From an uncultured Spirochaetaceae bacterium (lineage in GTDB: Bacteria; Spirochaetota; Spirochaetia; Sphaerochaetales; Sphaerochaetaceae), in assembly GCA_944389975.1 (NCBI GenBank), contig CALXOH010000022.1, positions 1-56,099 of the forward strand: a stretch of DNA of 56,099 nt. Direction: 5' to 3'. This document shows, one piece after another, positions 1 to 8,627 of this stretch. A model generated the notes under the pieces. The model was not told the DNA's origin. It did no database searches and saw only the letters and a list, made by a program, of their open reading frames with translations. Each line of letters starts with the position of its first letter. Within the stretch, counting starts at the first letter, position 1. A program made the position numbers and the translations under genes.

Positions 1-112
1 TACTCACCCGTCCGCCGCTTCCGTCCCCGCCGAAGCAGGGCCATTCGCTCGACTTGCATGCTTAAGACGCGCCGCCAGCGTTCGTTCTGAGCCAGGATCA
101 AACTCTCCGTCA
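1..112 (-). rRNA. 16S ribosomal RNA, 5' end (partial)
   Basis: Read on the minus strand, this is the conserved 16S start: AGAGTTTGATCCTGGCTCAG followed by the spirochaete-like GAACGAACGCTGGCGGCGCG and CATGCAAGTCGAGCG. The gene runs off the left edge, so only about 110 nt are present. The 5' boundary near 112 is estimated from the usual distance upstream of AGAGTTTGAT. Confidence 0.97.
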
Positions 113-459
113 TGGCTTCCCCGTGCCAAAGCACGGGGATCATTTCCTCTTCAGTTCTCTCCGGCATCCCTCACGAACCGGCTCGACTTTCTATCTCTCC
201 GTGTTCTTCGGAATTGACCAAGGAAGCCTCGCACCGCTTCCTTTTCCTTCATCCCTTTCCCTTCGCTTTTCCTTTCAAAAATCCACGCCGCTTCCCGCGG
301 CGCTTGAACACATTACCCCCTTTCTTCCCTACTTGTCAACTAAATTCATAAAAAATTTTCAGAATTTTGAACTTTTTCCCATTTCATATCGTTCAAAATC
401 CGATTGAATTCATTATACAGTCTCAAAATAGATAGAAACTTAATTATAGAAAATCTTTT
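113..459 (-). promoter_or_regulatory. 16S rRNA leader and promoter region
   Basis: This 347-bp stretch has no believable gene. On the minus strand it holds a consensus -35 TTGACA (339-334) and a weak -10 TAATGT (315-310) with an 18-nt spacer. A second isolated TATAAT (417-412) lies further upstream. The leader then runs about 190 nt to 16S and ends with a perfect 8-bp hairpin, CCCCGTGC/GCACGGGG (119-138), just before the mature 5' end. The hairpin may be a processing or folding element. The promoter call is from motifs only. Confidence 0.6.
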
Positions 460-1830
460 TCACACCCCGGCAAGGTAGGAAAGGGTGAAGGCAGATACCG
501 CTATATCTATCTTCTTCCTCTGGATCTCTATCTCGTTTTGAAGCATTTCGATCTCCTTTGTGTAAAGATCCATCTCGGAGCTGTAGCCTTCATCGACTTT
601 CCTCCGGATATCCTGATACTCGCTTTCGAGCAATGCAGATTTACTCAAGAGGTAATCGAGCCGGGAGTATGATACGCTCATGGCCCTGTACCCTTTTTCA
701 ACAGTCTCCTCTATAGTCCTTACCGCACTCTCCTTATCCAAAAGCGCGCTCTCTTTCTGACTCTCAGCGCGCTTTACGTCATTGAGTATCTTTCCGCCAT
801 CCCAGAGCGTTGTATTAAGAGCAAGTGCAACGTTCACCCCGAACTCGTTCTCGTTCATCCAGTTCTTCTCGACAAACGGGAAGCGCTGCCCGCCGTAAGT
901 CAGTGAGACTTGCAATGCAACGTCCGGAACGCCATACATCCCCGAGAGCCTCAGATCCTTGAGTTTGTCTGCAACGGAGATTGCACCGTCGAGCATCCTC
1001 ATCGTGCTTCTCGAAGGGGAGAGCGCCATCGACAACAGCTCCGCCTCCCCCACTTCGTATATACTTTTGAACCTCTCTTCATCAGGGATATACGAGATGT
1101 TGTCTGCAGAAGGGATTGAAACGCCCGTAAGCGAATGAATCGATGAGAGGATGTTCTCAACGTTTGTCTCCACATCCTTTATGGAAAATTCAATCTCCTC
1201 GCTCTCCATCTTCCTCGAGAGGTATTCAAGCTCCGTACTCATGCCGCTCTCGTATCCCTTCCCGGCCATCTGAAGAAGAATCGAGGAAATCTCGTCCATC
1301 CTATAAAGGTTCTCCTCTATGTTCTTAAGGTAATATAGCGAAGCAAGGTACCCTTCAAGTTCGACTGAAAGCGATTCTTCCTTGTCTTTCCTTTCGAGTT
1401 TCCTCAGGGAAAGTACGTTGTCGAGCATGATGTACGCGTTCGTGATCTTTCCCCCGGTGAGAATCGGTTGTGTAAAGGAAAGTGAGAACATATAGAGGTC
1501 GTTCTCCATGTCGTCAAAGAGCTTTATGGGCATCGTGGGAAATCCGGGGACGTAATCCTTGATGTCTATCGTAAAGTCATCGAGGATCGGGTTTGTCATG
1601 TACATGCCCATCAGCGATAGTTTGATGCTGGGAGTGTATGCACCGATCGCCTCTGCCCTGTCCAATTCCGCCCCGTATATGACCTGGTCCTGCTTTCTCA
1701 AGTCAACATTCCCATAGCTCAGGCTTGATCTGAGGTCGTCAAAGCTGTATACACCCTCATCATCCGTTGAAGAAGCATTGAGGGAAAGCGCGAGAAGCAG
1801 AACAAAAATGACGGAAAGTGTTCTTCTCAT
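460..1830 (-). CDS. TolC-family outer-membrane efflux channel protein
   Basis: This 456-residue protein is the outer-membrane partner of a tripartite RND pump. It has a cleavable signal peptide (residues 1 to about 21), two roughly 200-residue halves rich in long amphipathic helices, and a Gly/Ser/Leu-rich pattern typical of the OEP family. It has no lipobox, unlike many TolC/OprM homologues. It is the last gene of a four-gene minus-strand operon, 12 nt after the lipoprotein gene. I see no convincing intrinsic terminator after it. Family assignment is good; the exported substrate cannot be told. Confidence 0.85.
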   Translation of the reverse strand: MRRTLSVIFVLLLALSLNASSTDDEGVYSFDDLRSSLSYGNVDLRKQDQVIYGAELDRAEAIGAYTPSIKLSLMGMYMTNPILDDFTIDIKDYVPGFPTMPIKLFDDMENDLYMFSLSFTQPILTGGKITNAYIMLDNVLSLRKLERKDKEESLSVELEGYLASLYYLKNIEENLYRMDEISSILLQMAGKGYESGMSTELEYLSRKMESEEIEFSIKDVETNVENILSSIHSLTGVSIPSADNISYIPDEERFKSIYEVGEAELLSMALSPSRSTMRMLDGAISVADKLKDLRLSGMYGVPDVALQVSLTYGGQRFPFVEKNWMNENEFGVNVALALNTTLWDGGKILNDVKRAESQKESALLDKESAVRTIEETVEKGYRAMSVSYSRLDYLLSKSALLESEYQDIRRKVDEGYSSEMDLYTKEIEMLQNEIEIQRKKIDIAVSAFTLSYLAGV

Positions 1831-1842
1831 CTTCTTCTCCGA

Positions 1843-2295
1843 TCAGGGTTCTGACACAGGAACCAGCTCTATAGTCCCTGCGTAGTCCATGCCGTCGCTT
1901 GTGATCTTCACGTTCTCGACAAGCTCTCCAAGCTGGTAGCCATCGTGGTAGCAAAGGATGTAGACGCTACGCCTATCCCCGTCCGGTCCGAAAAGCGGGG
2001 AAGACGTCTCCCAGAGGACATTTACAAATGAAAAGGATCCGTCTGCCGAAGTGACAGCTTTTGAATCTGCATCGGGATTGAATTCCGATCGGCTATCTAT
2101 CCCGGATAAGCGCTCCTTCTCGCTTTCGAACTTCGCTTTGTCGAAAAAGAGCGCAACTTCTGCATCTGCCAGTCCGACTCCGTTTTCATCGATGACATTT
2201 CCCCTGAGCGAACCTGTGAATACCGAGTCACAAGATGTGAGCAGTGCGAGAGCGAAAAACAATACGCAAAAACATGAAAGAGCTTTCCTATGCAT
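1843..2295 (-). CDS. Small lipoprotein with carboxypeptidase-regulatory-like fold
   Basis: A 150-residue predicted lipoprotein with a hydrophobic leader ending in the lipobox LLTSC (Cys at about residue 22). The mature part starts with GSLRGNVIDENGVGLADAEVAL, whose core GxVxDxxGxxLxxAxV is the signature of CarboxypepD_reg/SdrB-like beta-sandwich domains. SADGSFSF fits the second strand of the same fold. It overlaps the end of the RND pump gene by 8 nt and precedes the TolC-like gene, so it is translated with the pump. A stabilising or assembly role in the efflux complex is inference. Such a gene between pump and channel is not a standard RND component. Confidence 0.75.
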   Translation of the reverse strand: MHRKALSCFCVLFFALALLTSCDSVFTGSLRGNVIDENGVGLADAEVALFFDKAKFESEKERLSGIDSRSEFNPDADSKAVTSADGSFSFVNVLWETSSPLFGPDGDRRSVYILCYHDGYQLGELVENVKITSDGMDYAGTIELVPVSEP

Positions 2296-5200
2296 TCAAA
2301 TATCCCTCCAGTGTTACTTTTCTTTTGTACTTCCTCTTCATCCTTCCCCGCTCAGACAGATAATAAAGGGAAGGTATGATAAACAGTGTGATGAAGGTGC
2401 TTGTCGTCAGACCGCCCATGATCACCTGGCCGAGCGGTGCGTATACCTCCGCGCCCTCTCCTGTTGCAAATGCCATCGGGATGACCCCGAGGATCGTGGT
2501 AAGACTGCTCATAAGAATCGGGCGAAGGCGGGAGACAACGCCGTCGATGATGTTCTTCCTGAGCATATCATGCTCCTCGGAAACAGGAAGAAGTCCGAAT
2601 GTCGAATCACCCTCCTCGACTGAAATACCCATATCTGCAAGCTTTTTCCGACGACCTTCCTCCATAAGCTGGTTTATGTAGTCGATCATTATGATTCCGT
2701 TGTTTACGAGCATTCCGACAAGGGAGACGATGCCGAGTATCGAGACCATGTTCATCGTAGAACGGAAAAGCGCAAGCGAAAGCGATACGCCGATTGCGCA
2801 AAAAGGAATCGTAAGCATGATCAATATCGGGTGCTTGAAGCGCTCGAATACTATGACCATGACCATGTATACCAGGAATACTGCGATTACGGATGCGTTT
2901 ACTATAGGCCCGAGTGAATCTTCCAACAGTTCGTCAATTCCGCCTACCCTTGTAGTCACGGTCGGTGGAAGAGGATTCTCTTCAAGGTATTTGTCCACGC
3001 GGGAGACCAGACCCGTCGTACTTTCGCTTGTAAGTTGGGCCGAAATCGTGATCGTATTTGATCTATCGATGTGGTTGATTTGCGAAAGGACGTTCTCATA
3101 GCGCATGTCGACAAGCGATGATAGGGAAACCAAGCTAGGAAGCCTCGTCTTGATCTTCAACTCGTTCAACAGAGAATCACTGAGGACCTTCTCCCCTACG
3201 TCGCTTTCAAGCCGGATCGTATAATAGTTTCCATCCCCGTTGTGGAAATTCCCCACGTCCATTCCGTTGAATAGAATCGAAGTCGTGAGCCCCGCCTCCG
3301 CTCCGGTGAGGCCCAGGGATGTGAGGTAGTCGTAGCTCAAATCCAACACTGCGATGTTCGAGTCGTAGTTCGAGTTGATCGAAGTGGAGATCACCTCCTT
3401 GTCGTTCTTCAGAAAATCCTCGAGCCTGAGCGCCTCCTCGTAAAGCTCCCGCTGGTCGCTTCCGACGAGGGTAAGTCCGTAGCCGCCACCCCCTGATATG
3501 AATCCCACGAGGTAGTCGAATCCTCCGTTGACAACAGACAGGTTCACGTCGGGTATGGCTTTTGTTATCTCCTCCTGCAAAAGCCTTATTATGTCGTGTA
3601 TATCCCTATCCCTTTCCTTTACCGGCACCAGGATTGCGTGGATGCTTCCCTTGTTCTTTGCATTCGATACATCCAGGATGGCAGAGCCCCGCCCTGAGAA
3701 CGTTACGTACGTCTTGAGTTCAGGAACATTTCCGATCATTATTCCTTCGATCTTCTCCATCGCCTCAGTCGTCTCTTCAAGCGAATAGTCGTATGGGAAA
3801 TCAGCGTTTATGTAAAAGTCGTTGTTGTCGGTGGAAGGGATGAATGCAAACCCGACCTGGCTCATCGCGTAGGCCGAGAAGAAGAGCAGCAGGATTGCAC
3901 CCGTGATCACAAATGGTGCGTGGTTGAGCGTCAACCCCACGAGGTATCTGTATCCCTTCTCGAGTTTGTTCACGCCCTTTACTATGAAGCTCTCCTTCGC
4001 GAACTTCCTCTCGTTGCCGTTCTTCAAGAAAAGCTTTGAGAAGAACGGTATGAATATGATTGCCACGAAAAGGGAGGAGAAGATCGCAAGCATGAATGTA
4101 AGTGTCACAGGATAGAGTATCATTCCAACCAGTCCCGAAAGGAGTGCTAGTGGGATGAATACGACTACGGTCGTGAGGTTCGATCCTATGACCGACTTGT
4201 CGACGATACCCGCTCCAGTGAGTATCGATGCGTTCAGCGAATATTTGTAGCTTCCGTCCTCAGAGCGCATCTGATAGTAGCGGTATATCTGGTCCAGGAC
4301 GACTATCGAAGCATCGACTATCGCACCGAGTGCGACTACAAGCCCGGATATACTCATCATGTTCACAGACAGTCCGAAGAGCTTCATGCCTATGAAAGTA
4401 AAGAATATCGAAAGCGGGATCGACATTCCGATGATGAAGGTCGCCTTTCCGTCGTTGAGGAACAAAAAGATTACAAGGATTGCAATTATGACGCCCATCA
4501 CGCCAGACTCGATTACAGTCGAAAGTGAACTGTTGATCACCTGCGAATCATCGCTGACTGTCTCAAATACAAGCGTTCCACCGCTTCTTATGTTCTCTTT
4601 TTCACAGACATCCTTTATCTGGTTTATGACATCGAGGATGTTGCCGCTTCTTCTGCTTGCAACCTCCACGAGAATAACATCATCCCCGTGGCTTCTGACA
4701 TGGTAGTCAGGGCGGAAATAACCGATCGAAACGTCCGCAACATCGCCGAGCCTGATGATCTGGTTTCCGCTTCCGCTTCCCACCGGGAGGTTCCTTATCT
4801 CTTCTATGTCGCTGTAGTTTCCGTCAAAGCGTACGTCGCTCACCCTCCCTTGGAACATCGACGATCCAAGTGGCATCGAGATGTTGTTTGCAGAAAGCAC
4901 TTGATAGACATCCAGAACGTTCACCCCCCTTGCGGAAAGCTCCGATGTGTCGAGTACTATCTTCAGTTCCGGTTCCGCACTACCCGTGATCGTTACGGTC
5001 GAAACGCTCGGAATCCTCGTCAGCTGCGGCTTCAGTTCCTCCTCGACGTACCTTGAAAGCCTCTCGTAGTCATCCCCTCCCCTTACTGTGAATGAGTACA
5101 CGGGGAGCATGTCGGCACCTCCGACCATCGCAGTCGGCTCTCCCAACAGCCCGTCCGGAAGCCTCTCGGAAAGCGACCTGATCCTGTTCCGCACTTCATT

Positions 5201-5515
5201 GAGCATCTCGTACGGGTCAACCCCGTCTGCAAACGAAATCATCGTTATGCCCACACCGTTCGAAGCCTGGCTTGTCATGCTCTTGTAGTTCTGAAGGGTT
5301 ACGAAGTCATCCTCCATGACATCTACAACGCTCTCTTCGACATCTTCGCTGCTTGCCCCGGGATATATCGAGATGACGTATATCTGCGGAGTGCTTATCT
5401 CCCCCATGTAGTCTATGTTCATGTCGCCAAGGGAGACCATGCCGAAGACTGCCAATGCAATGAGGCACATGCCGATTATGACCGTGTGCTTGACAGAAAA
5501 ACTTGATATGTTCAA
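2288..5515 (-). CDS. RND-family efflux permease (HAE1/AcrB type)
   Basis: A 1075-residue inner-membrane proton-driven exporter, the usual length for the HAE1 group. TM1 lies at about 12-32, followed by a large periplasmic porter loop, a TM2-6 block at about 335-500, a second loop, and TM8-12 at about 870-1050. TM4 keeps the acidic relay residue in GAIVDASIVVLDQ. The equivalent repeat-two segment is GMLVNNGIIMID. The gene start overlaps the adaptor stop (ATGA at 5515-5512). It lies in an operon with adaptor, lipoprotein and TolC-like protein. The substrate is unknown; drugs, bile compounds or lipids are all possible. Confidence 0.93.
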   Translation of the reverse strand: MNISSFSVKHTVIIGMCLIALAVFGMVSLGDMNIDYMGEISTPQIYVISIYPGASSEDVEESVVDVMEDDFVTLQNYKSMTSQASNGVGITMISFADGVDPYEMLNEVRNRIRSLSERLPDGLLGEPTAMVGGADMLPVYSFTVRGGDDYERLSRYVEEELKPQLTRIPSVSTVTITGSAEPELKIVLDTSELSARGVNVLDVYQVLSANNISMPLGSSMFQGRVSDVRFDGNYSDIEEIRNLPVGSGSGNQIIRLGDVADVSIGYFRPDYHVRSHGDDVILVEVASRRSGNILDVINQIKDVCEKENIRSGGTLVFETVSDDSQVINSSLSTVIESGVMGVIIAILVIFLFLNDGKATFIIGMSIPLSIFFTFIGMKLFGLSVNMMSISGLVVALGAIVDASIVVLDQIYRYYQMRSEDGSYKYSLNASILTGAGIVDKSVIGSNLTTVVVFIPLALLSGLVGMILYPVTLTFMLAIFSSLFVAIIFIPFFSKLFLKNGNERKFAKESFIVKGVNKLEKGYRYLVGLTLNHAPFVITGAILLLFFSAYAMSQVGFAFIPSTDNNDFYINADFPYDYSLEETTEAMEKIEGIMIGNVPELKTYVTFSGRGSAILDVSNAKNKGSIHAILVPVKERDRDIHDIIRLLQEEITKAIPDVNLSVVNGGFDYLVGFISGGGGYGLTLVGSDQRELYEEALRLEDFLKNDKEVISTSINSNYDSNIAVLDLSYDYLTSLGLTGAEAGLTTSILFNGMDVGNFHNGDGNYYTIRLESDVGEKVLSDSLLNELKIKTRLPSLVSLSSLVDMRYENVLSQINHIDRSNTITISAQLTSESTTGLVSRVDKYLEENPLPPTVTTRVGGIDELLEDSLGPIVNASVIAVFLVYMVMVIVFERFKHPILIMLTIPFCAIGVSLSLALFRSTMNMVSILGIVSLVGMLVNNGIIMIDYINQLMEEGRRKKLADMGISVEEGDSTFGLLPVSEEHDMLRKNIIDGVVSRLRPILMSSLTTILGVIPMAFATGEGAEVYAPLGQVIMGGLTTSTFITLFIIPSLYYLSERGRMKRKYKRKVTLEGYLNA

Positions 5516-6567
5516 TTCTCCCCTCCGACTACATTCACTTTCCCGCCATCGAACACCTGGCTTTCACCCTTGGTGACAAAAAGGTATTCTTCGTACTCAT
5601 CCCCGATCTGGACGTAATCATCCGTTTCGAAGAGCACCTCGGGTACGATGTAATGTACTACGCCGTCAAGGTAGTGATATAGCCCGCCTTCATGATTCAG
5701 CAACCTTCTTTCAACGGTCAGCACGTCTTTCCTCTCGCCCCACTCAAGGTGGACGCGTACGTACATTCCCGGTATGAACGGAACACCCTCGGAAAGGCGG
5801 ATACGCATCTTGAAGTCCTTGCTGGTCGGATCGACAACCGATGCAATCGACACGAGTTCCGCATCAAACCCATCCCCTCCGTCTGCAGCTGTAACTTTGA
5901 TTGACAGATCATCCTTGTTCGGGAAAACTTCGCCGAAATACCGTTCAGGGATGTCTACATCGACGACCAGGGATGAAAGGTCTGCAACAACTGCTATCGG
6001 GGAAGTGCTCGTTCCGATCGAGCCCACCCCTCCGTTTTTTGAAATGATCGTGCCTGATATAGGGGTTGTGACGTCAGCGTACGAAAGCTGCAATGATGCA
6101 AGCTCCAACTGCGCTTTTGCAGCATCTGCCTGGGCCTTCAGGGTATCGTATTCCTGCCTCGGAACCGCGCCTGATTCGTAAAGGCTTTCTACGCGTTCGA
6201 ATGAACTTGAAAGCGCGAGGTACTGCGCTTCAGCCTGCATCAGCTGAAGTTCGTACGGCCTCTTGTCCAAAGTACATATCACATCATCCTTTTCAAGTTC
6301 GTCCCCTACTTCATGTGGAAAGGAAAGCACCGTTCCGCTTACGAAAGGAACTATCGGGGCCATCTTCTCGGGAGCTACGTAACCGAAGAAGTCGACAGTG
6401 CGTGACAGGGTTCTTCTCTCCGGATGACTCACCTCCACGGCAGGAGGCGGTGCCTGGTATGTGACTTCACTGCGAGAGGAAAAATATAGATGCGAAATCA
6501 GAGTCGCCAAGGCAACGACGATAAACAACAACAGATATCGTAAAACAGCTTTCGTCCCTTTTTTCAT
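5512..6567 (-). CDS. RND efflux periplasmic adaptor (HlyD/MFP family)
   Basis: A 351-residue membrane-fusion protein that links the RND pump to its outer-membrane channel. An N-terminal anchor (about residues 9-28) is followed by a lipoyl/barrel-sandwich half, a short alpha-hairpin (about 100-150), the second lipoyl half with TPISGTIISKNGGVGS, and beta-barrel and membrane-proximal domains. An ATG 24 codons upstream is possible in frame, but MKKGTKAVLRY is the usual adaptor start. A sigma70-like promoter also places the transcript start 1 nt before this ATG. First gene of the four-gene efflux operon. Confidence 0.9.
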   Translation of the reverse strand: MKKGTKAVLRYLLLFIVVALATLISHLYFSSRSEVTYQAPPPAVEVSHPERRTLSRTVDFFGYVAPEKMAPIVPFVSGTVLSFPHEVGDELEKDDVICTLDKRPYELQLMQAEAQYLALSSSFERVESLYESGAVPRQEYDTLKAQADAAKAQLELASLQLSYADVTTPISGTIISKNGGVGSIGTSTSPIAVVADLSSLVVDVDIPERYFGEVFPNKDDLSIKVTAADGGDGFDAELVSIASVVDPTSKDFKMRIRLSEGVPFIPGMYVRVHLEWGERKDVLTVERRLLNHEGGLYHYLDGVVHYIVPEVLFETDDYVQIGDEYEEYLFVTKGESQVFDGGKVNVVGGEN

Positions 6568-6602
6568 AGGAAAAAAGATAACCTCAACTTGAAATAAATC
6601 AA
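6568..6602 (-). promoter_or_regulatory. Promoter of the efflux operon (leaderless type)
   Basis: On the minus strand, TTGATT (6602-6597) and TATCTT (6580-6575) are separated by 16 nt. Seven nt separate the -10 from ATG 6567, so the message would begin at the start codon. No AGGAGG is present; the nearest GAGG is about 16 nt away, too far for normal use. Confidence 0.5.
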
Positions 6603-6878
6603 ATGAACGAAATTGCGCAAAACGTACAAAATCCGACAATAGTTTGATATTTTATCCATAAACACACACAAATTACATAATTCTAAAAAATCGAAGAAGG
6701 AAAGATAAGGAATGAATGGAAATGACGGGCAATGAAAAAATGTAGTGTAAATTATATAAATTATATATTATATCAATATTTATTACTATCAAGTTTAGTT
6801 CATTTCGATATTGTTTATAGGTTCTTTCTATATTTTCTGCATAATTATACATTCTTTTGCATTTCTCTTCATTTCATG
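6603..6878. other. AT-rich divergent intergenic region
   Basis: This stretch lies between the leftward efflux operon and the rightward leucine operon. It is very AT-rich (many TATATAAA-like stretches) and I see no gene or clear RNA motif in it. A longer in-frame extension of the leucine leader peptide back to 6732 is open, but it has no ribosome site and no similarity I recognise. Confidence 0.6.
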
Positions 6879-6908
6879 TTGACAAAAACATCGTTGTTGC
6901 GGCATTAC
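6879..6908 (+). promoter_or_regulatory. Promoter of the leucine operon
   Basis: A consensus -35 TTGACA (6879-6884) is followed after 18 nt by a weak -10 CATTAC (6903-6908). The expected transcript start is at or next to the ATG of the leader peptide at 6915, with no Shine-Dalgarno between. Confidence 0.55.
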
Positions 6909-6914
6909 TTTGGT

Positions 6915-6959
6915 ATGAACTTCACATCACTTTACAATGCACTTCTACTAGGGATCTGA
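6915..6959 (+). CDS. leuL: Leucine operon leader peptide
   Basis: A 14-codon reading frame encoding MNFTSLYNALLLGI and a TGA stop. Three consecutive leucine codons (CTT CTA CTA, 6942-6950) plus one more Leu out of 14 residues, placed just upstream of an intrinsic terminator and the leucine biosynthesis genes, are the hallmarks of an attenuation leader. The stop codon lies in a small hairpin (6956-6969). No Shine-Dalgarno precedes the ATG and the predicted transcript starts at it, so translation is probably leaderless. The identification rests on position and codon content, not on sequence similarity to known LeuL peptides. Confidence 0.75.
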   Translation: MNFTSLYNALLLGI

Positions 6960-7018
6960 CCGAGGTCAGACTCTTTGTCGTGCACTTCGGGACTCAAATA
7001 ACGTTGAGTCCTTTTTTT
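6956..7018 (+). terminator. Leucine operon attenuator
   Basis: The terminator is an 8-bp perfect stem, GGACTCAA (6990-6997) and TTGAGTCC (7004-7011), with a 6-nt loop and seven T. Upstream is a small hairpin CTGAC/GTCAG (6956-6969) over the leader stop codon. CCGAGGT (6960-6966) can instead pair with ACTTCGG (6984-6990), reaching the first base of the terminator stem, and GACTC at 6969-6973 duplicates the terminator 5' arm core. The expected logic is that ribosome stalling at the Leu codons prevents termination; the exact antiterminator is uncertain. Confidence 0.75.
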
Positions 7019-7038
7019 ATGACCTTAAGGAGGTATGT

Positions 7039-8625
7039 ATGGGTGAGAAAGTCTTTGTATTCGACACCACGCTCCGCGACGGGGAGCAGGCGCCCGGATA
7101 CAGCATGAACCTTGAAGAGAAGCTGAAGATGGCGAGGCAGATCGAAGCTTTGGGCGTAGACATCATCGAAGCGGGATTTGCAATCTCAAGCCCCGGGGAT
7201 TTCGAAAGCGTCAGAAGCATTGCATCGATCGTAAGGAACGCAACGGTCTGTTCGCTTGCGCGTTCCTTGAAAAAGGACATAGATGCAGCTTACGAAGCTG
7301 TGAAAGTCGCAGTGTCTCCCAGATTGCACGTGTTTCTTGCAACGAGCGACATACACCTTGAATACAAGCTCAAGCTCTCAAGGGACGAAGCGTTTGAACG
7401 AATGGATCAGATGGTCCGTTACGCTAGTTCGCTCTGTCCGGATGTAGAGTTCAGCTTGGAGGATGCCACCAGGACTGACAGGGAATACATGCTCAGAATT
7501 GTCGAGGGGGCTATCAAGGCGGGGGCGCATACCATAAATCTTCCCGATACTGTCGGCTACTCCACCCCAGGGGAGATCTATGACATGGTGCGCTACGTCA
7601 AGGAGCACGTTCCACTGACTGACAAGGCAGTATTGAGCATGCATTGCCACAATGATTTGGGAATGGCCGTCTCAAACACCCTATCCGGGCTTGAAGCCGG
7701 CGCACGCCAGTTTGAATGCGCGATCTCCGGAATCGGAGAGAGGGCCGGAAATGCAGCACTTGAAGAGGTCGTGATGGCATTGAAGACCAGGAAGGACAAG
7801 TACGGCCTTGAGACAGGAATCAATACAAAGGAGATTGCTCGATCATCGCACCTCCTTTCCTCGATAACAGGGGTGAAGATCAATCCATCGAAGGCTATTG
7901 TCGGACAGAATGCATTTGCCCACGAGTCGGGAATCCATCAGCACGGCGTGATGGCCAAGAGGGAGACATACGAGATCATGACTCCCGAAGATGTCGGAGT
8001 TACAAAGACGAACCTCATACTCGGAAAGCATTCGGGGATACACGCTTTTTCAAGGAAACTCGAGGAGCTCGGGTATTACGACATACCAGATGAGGAGATC
8101 AAGAACCTCTTTTCTTCCTTCAAGGCTCTCTCAGACAGGAAAAAGCACATCATGGACAACGATATAATCGCTCTTCTTGACAGTCAGAGAAGCGTAGTCA
8201 AGGAAGGGTGGTCGCTAAAGGATTACGTCGTCAACAGCGGTAACGGGATTACCAGTACCGCGTGCATCACCCTTGAAAAGGACGGGAAGAAAGTACAAGG
8301 CGTTGCAATCGGCACGGGACCGATATACGCATCGTTCAGGTGCATCGAGAAGATCATCAAGCACCCGTTCAGCCTTTTGGACTACCAGCTTGATGCAGTC
8401 ACCGAGCACCGCGATGCGCAGGGACAGGCGACGGTGAAGGTGTCGGACGGGAAAGGAACCTACAGGGGGCGAGGCCTTTCGACCGACGTGATCGAAGCAT
8501 CCCTACTTGCATTGCTTCAGGCGGTAAACAGGATGCTTTATGAGAAACACGGCGAAGCCGAGGACGATGAATTCGGACTTGATGAGGGAGATATGCTTGT
8601 CGGACACACGGACAAGGAGGAATGA
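7039..8625 (+). CDS. leuA: 2-isopropylmalate synthase
   Basis: Condenses acetyl-CoA with 2-oxoisovalerate, the first committed step of leucine synthesis. The 528 residues carry the catalytic HMGL-like barrel with [12 protein letters not shown] at about 9-20, the metal-binding HCHND motif near 205, GERAGNA, and the HESGIHQHG segment. The C-terminal LeuA dimer/regulatory domain (about 390-515) is the usual site of leucine feedback inhibition. The start has a strong AAGGAGG site. It is the first structural gene of leuACDB, downstream of the attenuator. Confidence 0.96.
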   Translation: MGEKVFVFDTTLRDGEQAPGYSMNLEEKLKMARQIEALGVDIIEAGFAISSPGDFESVRSIASIVRNATVCSLARSLKKDIDAAYEAVKVAVSPRLHVFLATSDIHLEYKLKLSRDEAFERMDQMVRYASSLCPDVEFSLEDATRTDREYMLRIVEGAIKAGAHTINLPDTVGYSTPGEIYDMVRYVKEHVPLTDKAVLSMHCHNDLGMAVSNTLSGLEAGARQFECAISGIGERAGNAALEEVVMALKTRKDKYGLETGINTKEIARSSHLLSSITGVKINPSKAIVGQNAFAHESGIHQHGVMAKRETYEIMTPEDVGVTKTNLILGKHSGIHAFSRKLEELGYYDIPDEEIKNLFSSFKALSDRKKHIMDNDIIALLDSQRSVVKEGWSLKDYVVNSGNGITSTACITLEKDGKKVQGVAIGTGPIYASFRCIEKIIKHPFSLLDYQLDAVTEHRDAQGQATVKVSDGKGTYRGRGLSTDVIEASLLALLQAVNRMLYEKHGEAEDDEFGLDEGDMLVGHTDKEE

Positions 8626-8627
8626 AA

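Noticed and set aside
112-407. Two overlapping plus-strand reading frames of 79 and 94 codons
   Set aside because: They lie in the 16S leader and promoter on the opposite strand, have low-complexity Ser/Pro/Phe-rich products and no ribosome site.
6732-6914. Upstream extension of the leucine leader peptide
   Set aside because: The frame is open, but it covers the consensus -35 box and has no ribosome site; the short form starting at the predicted transcript start fits better.
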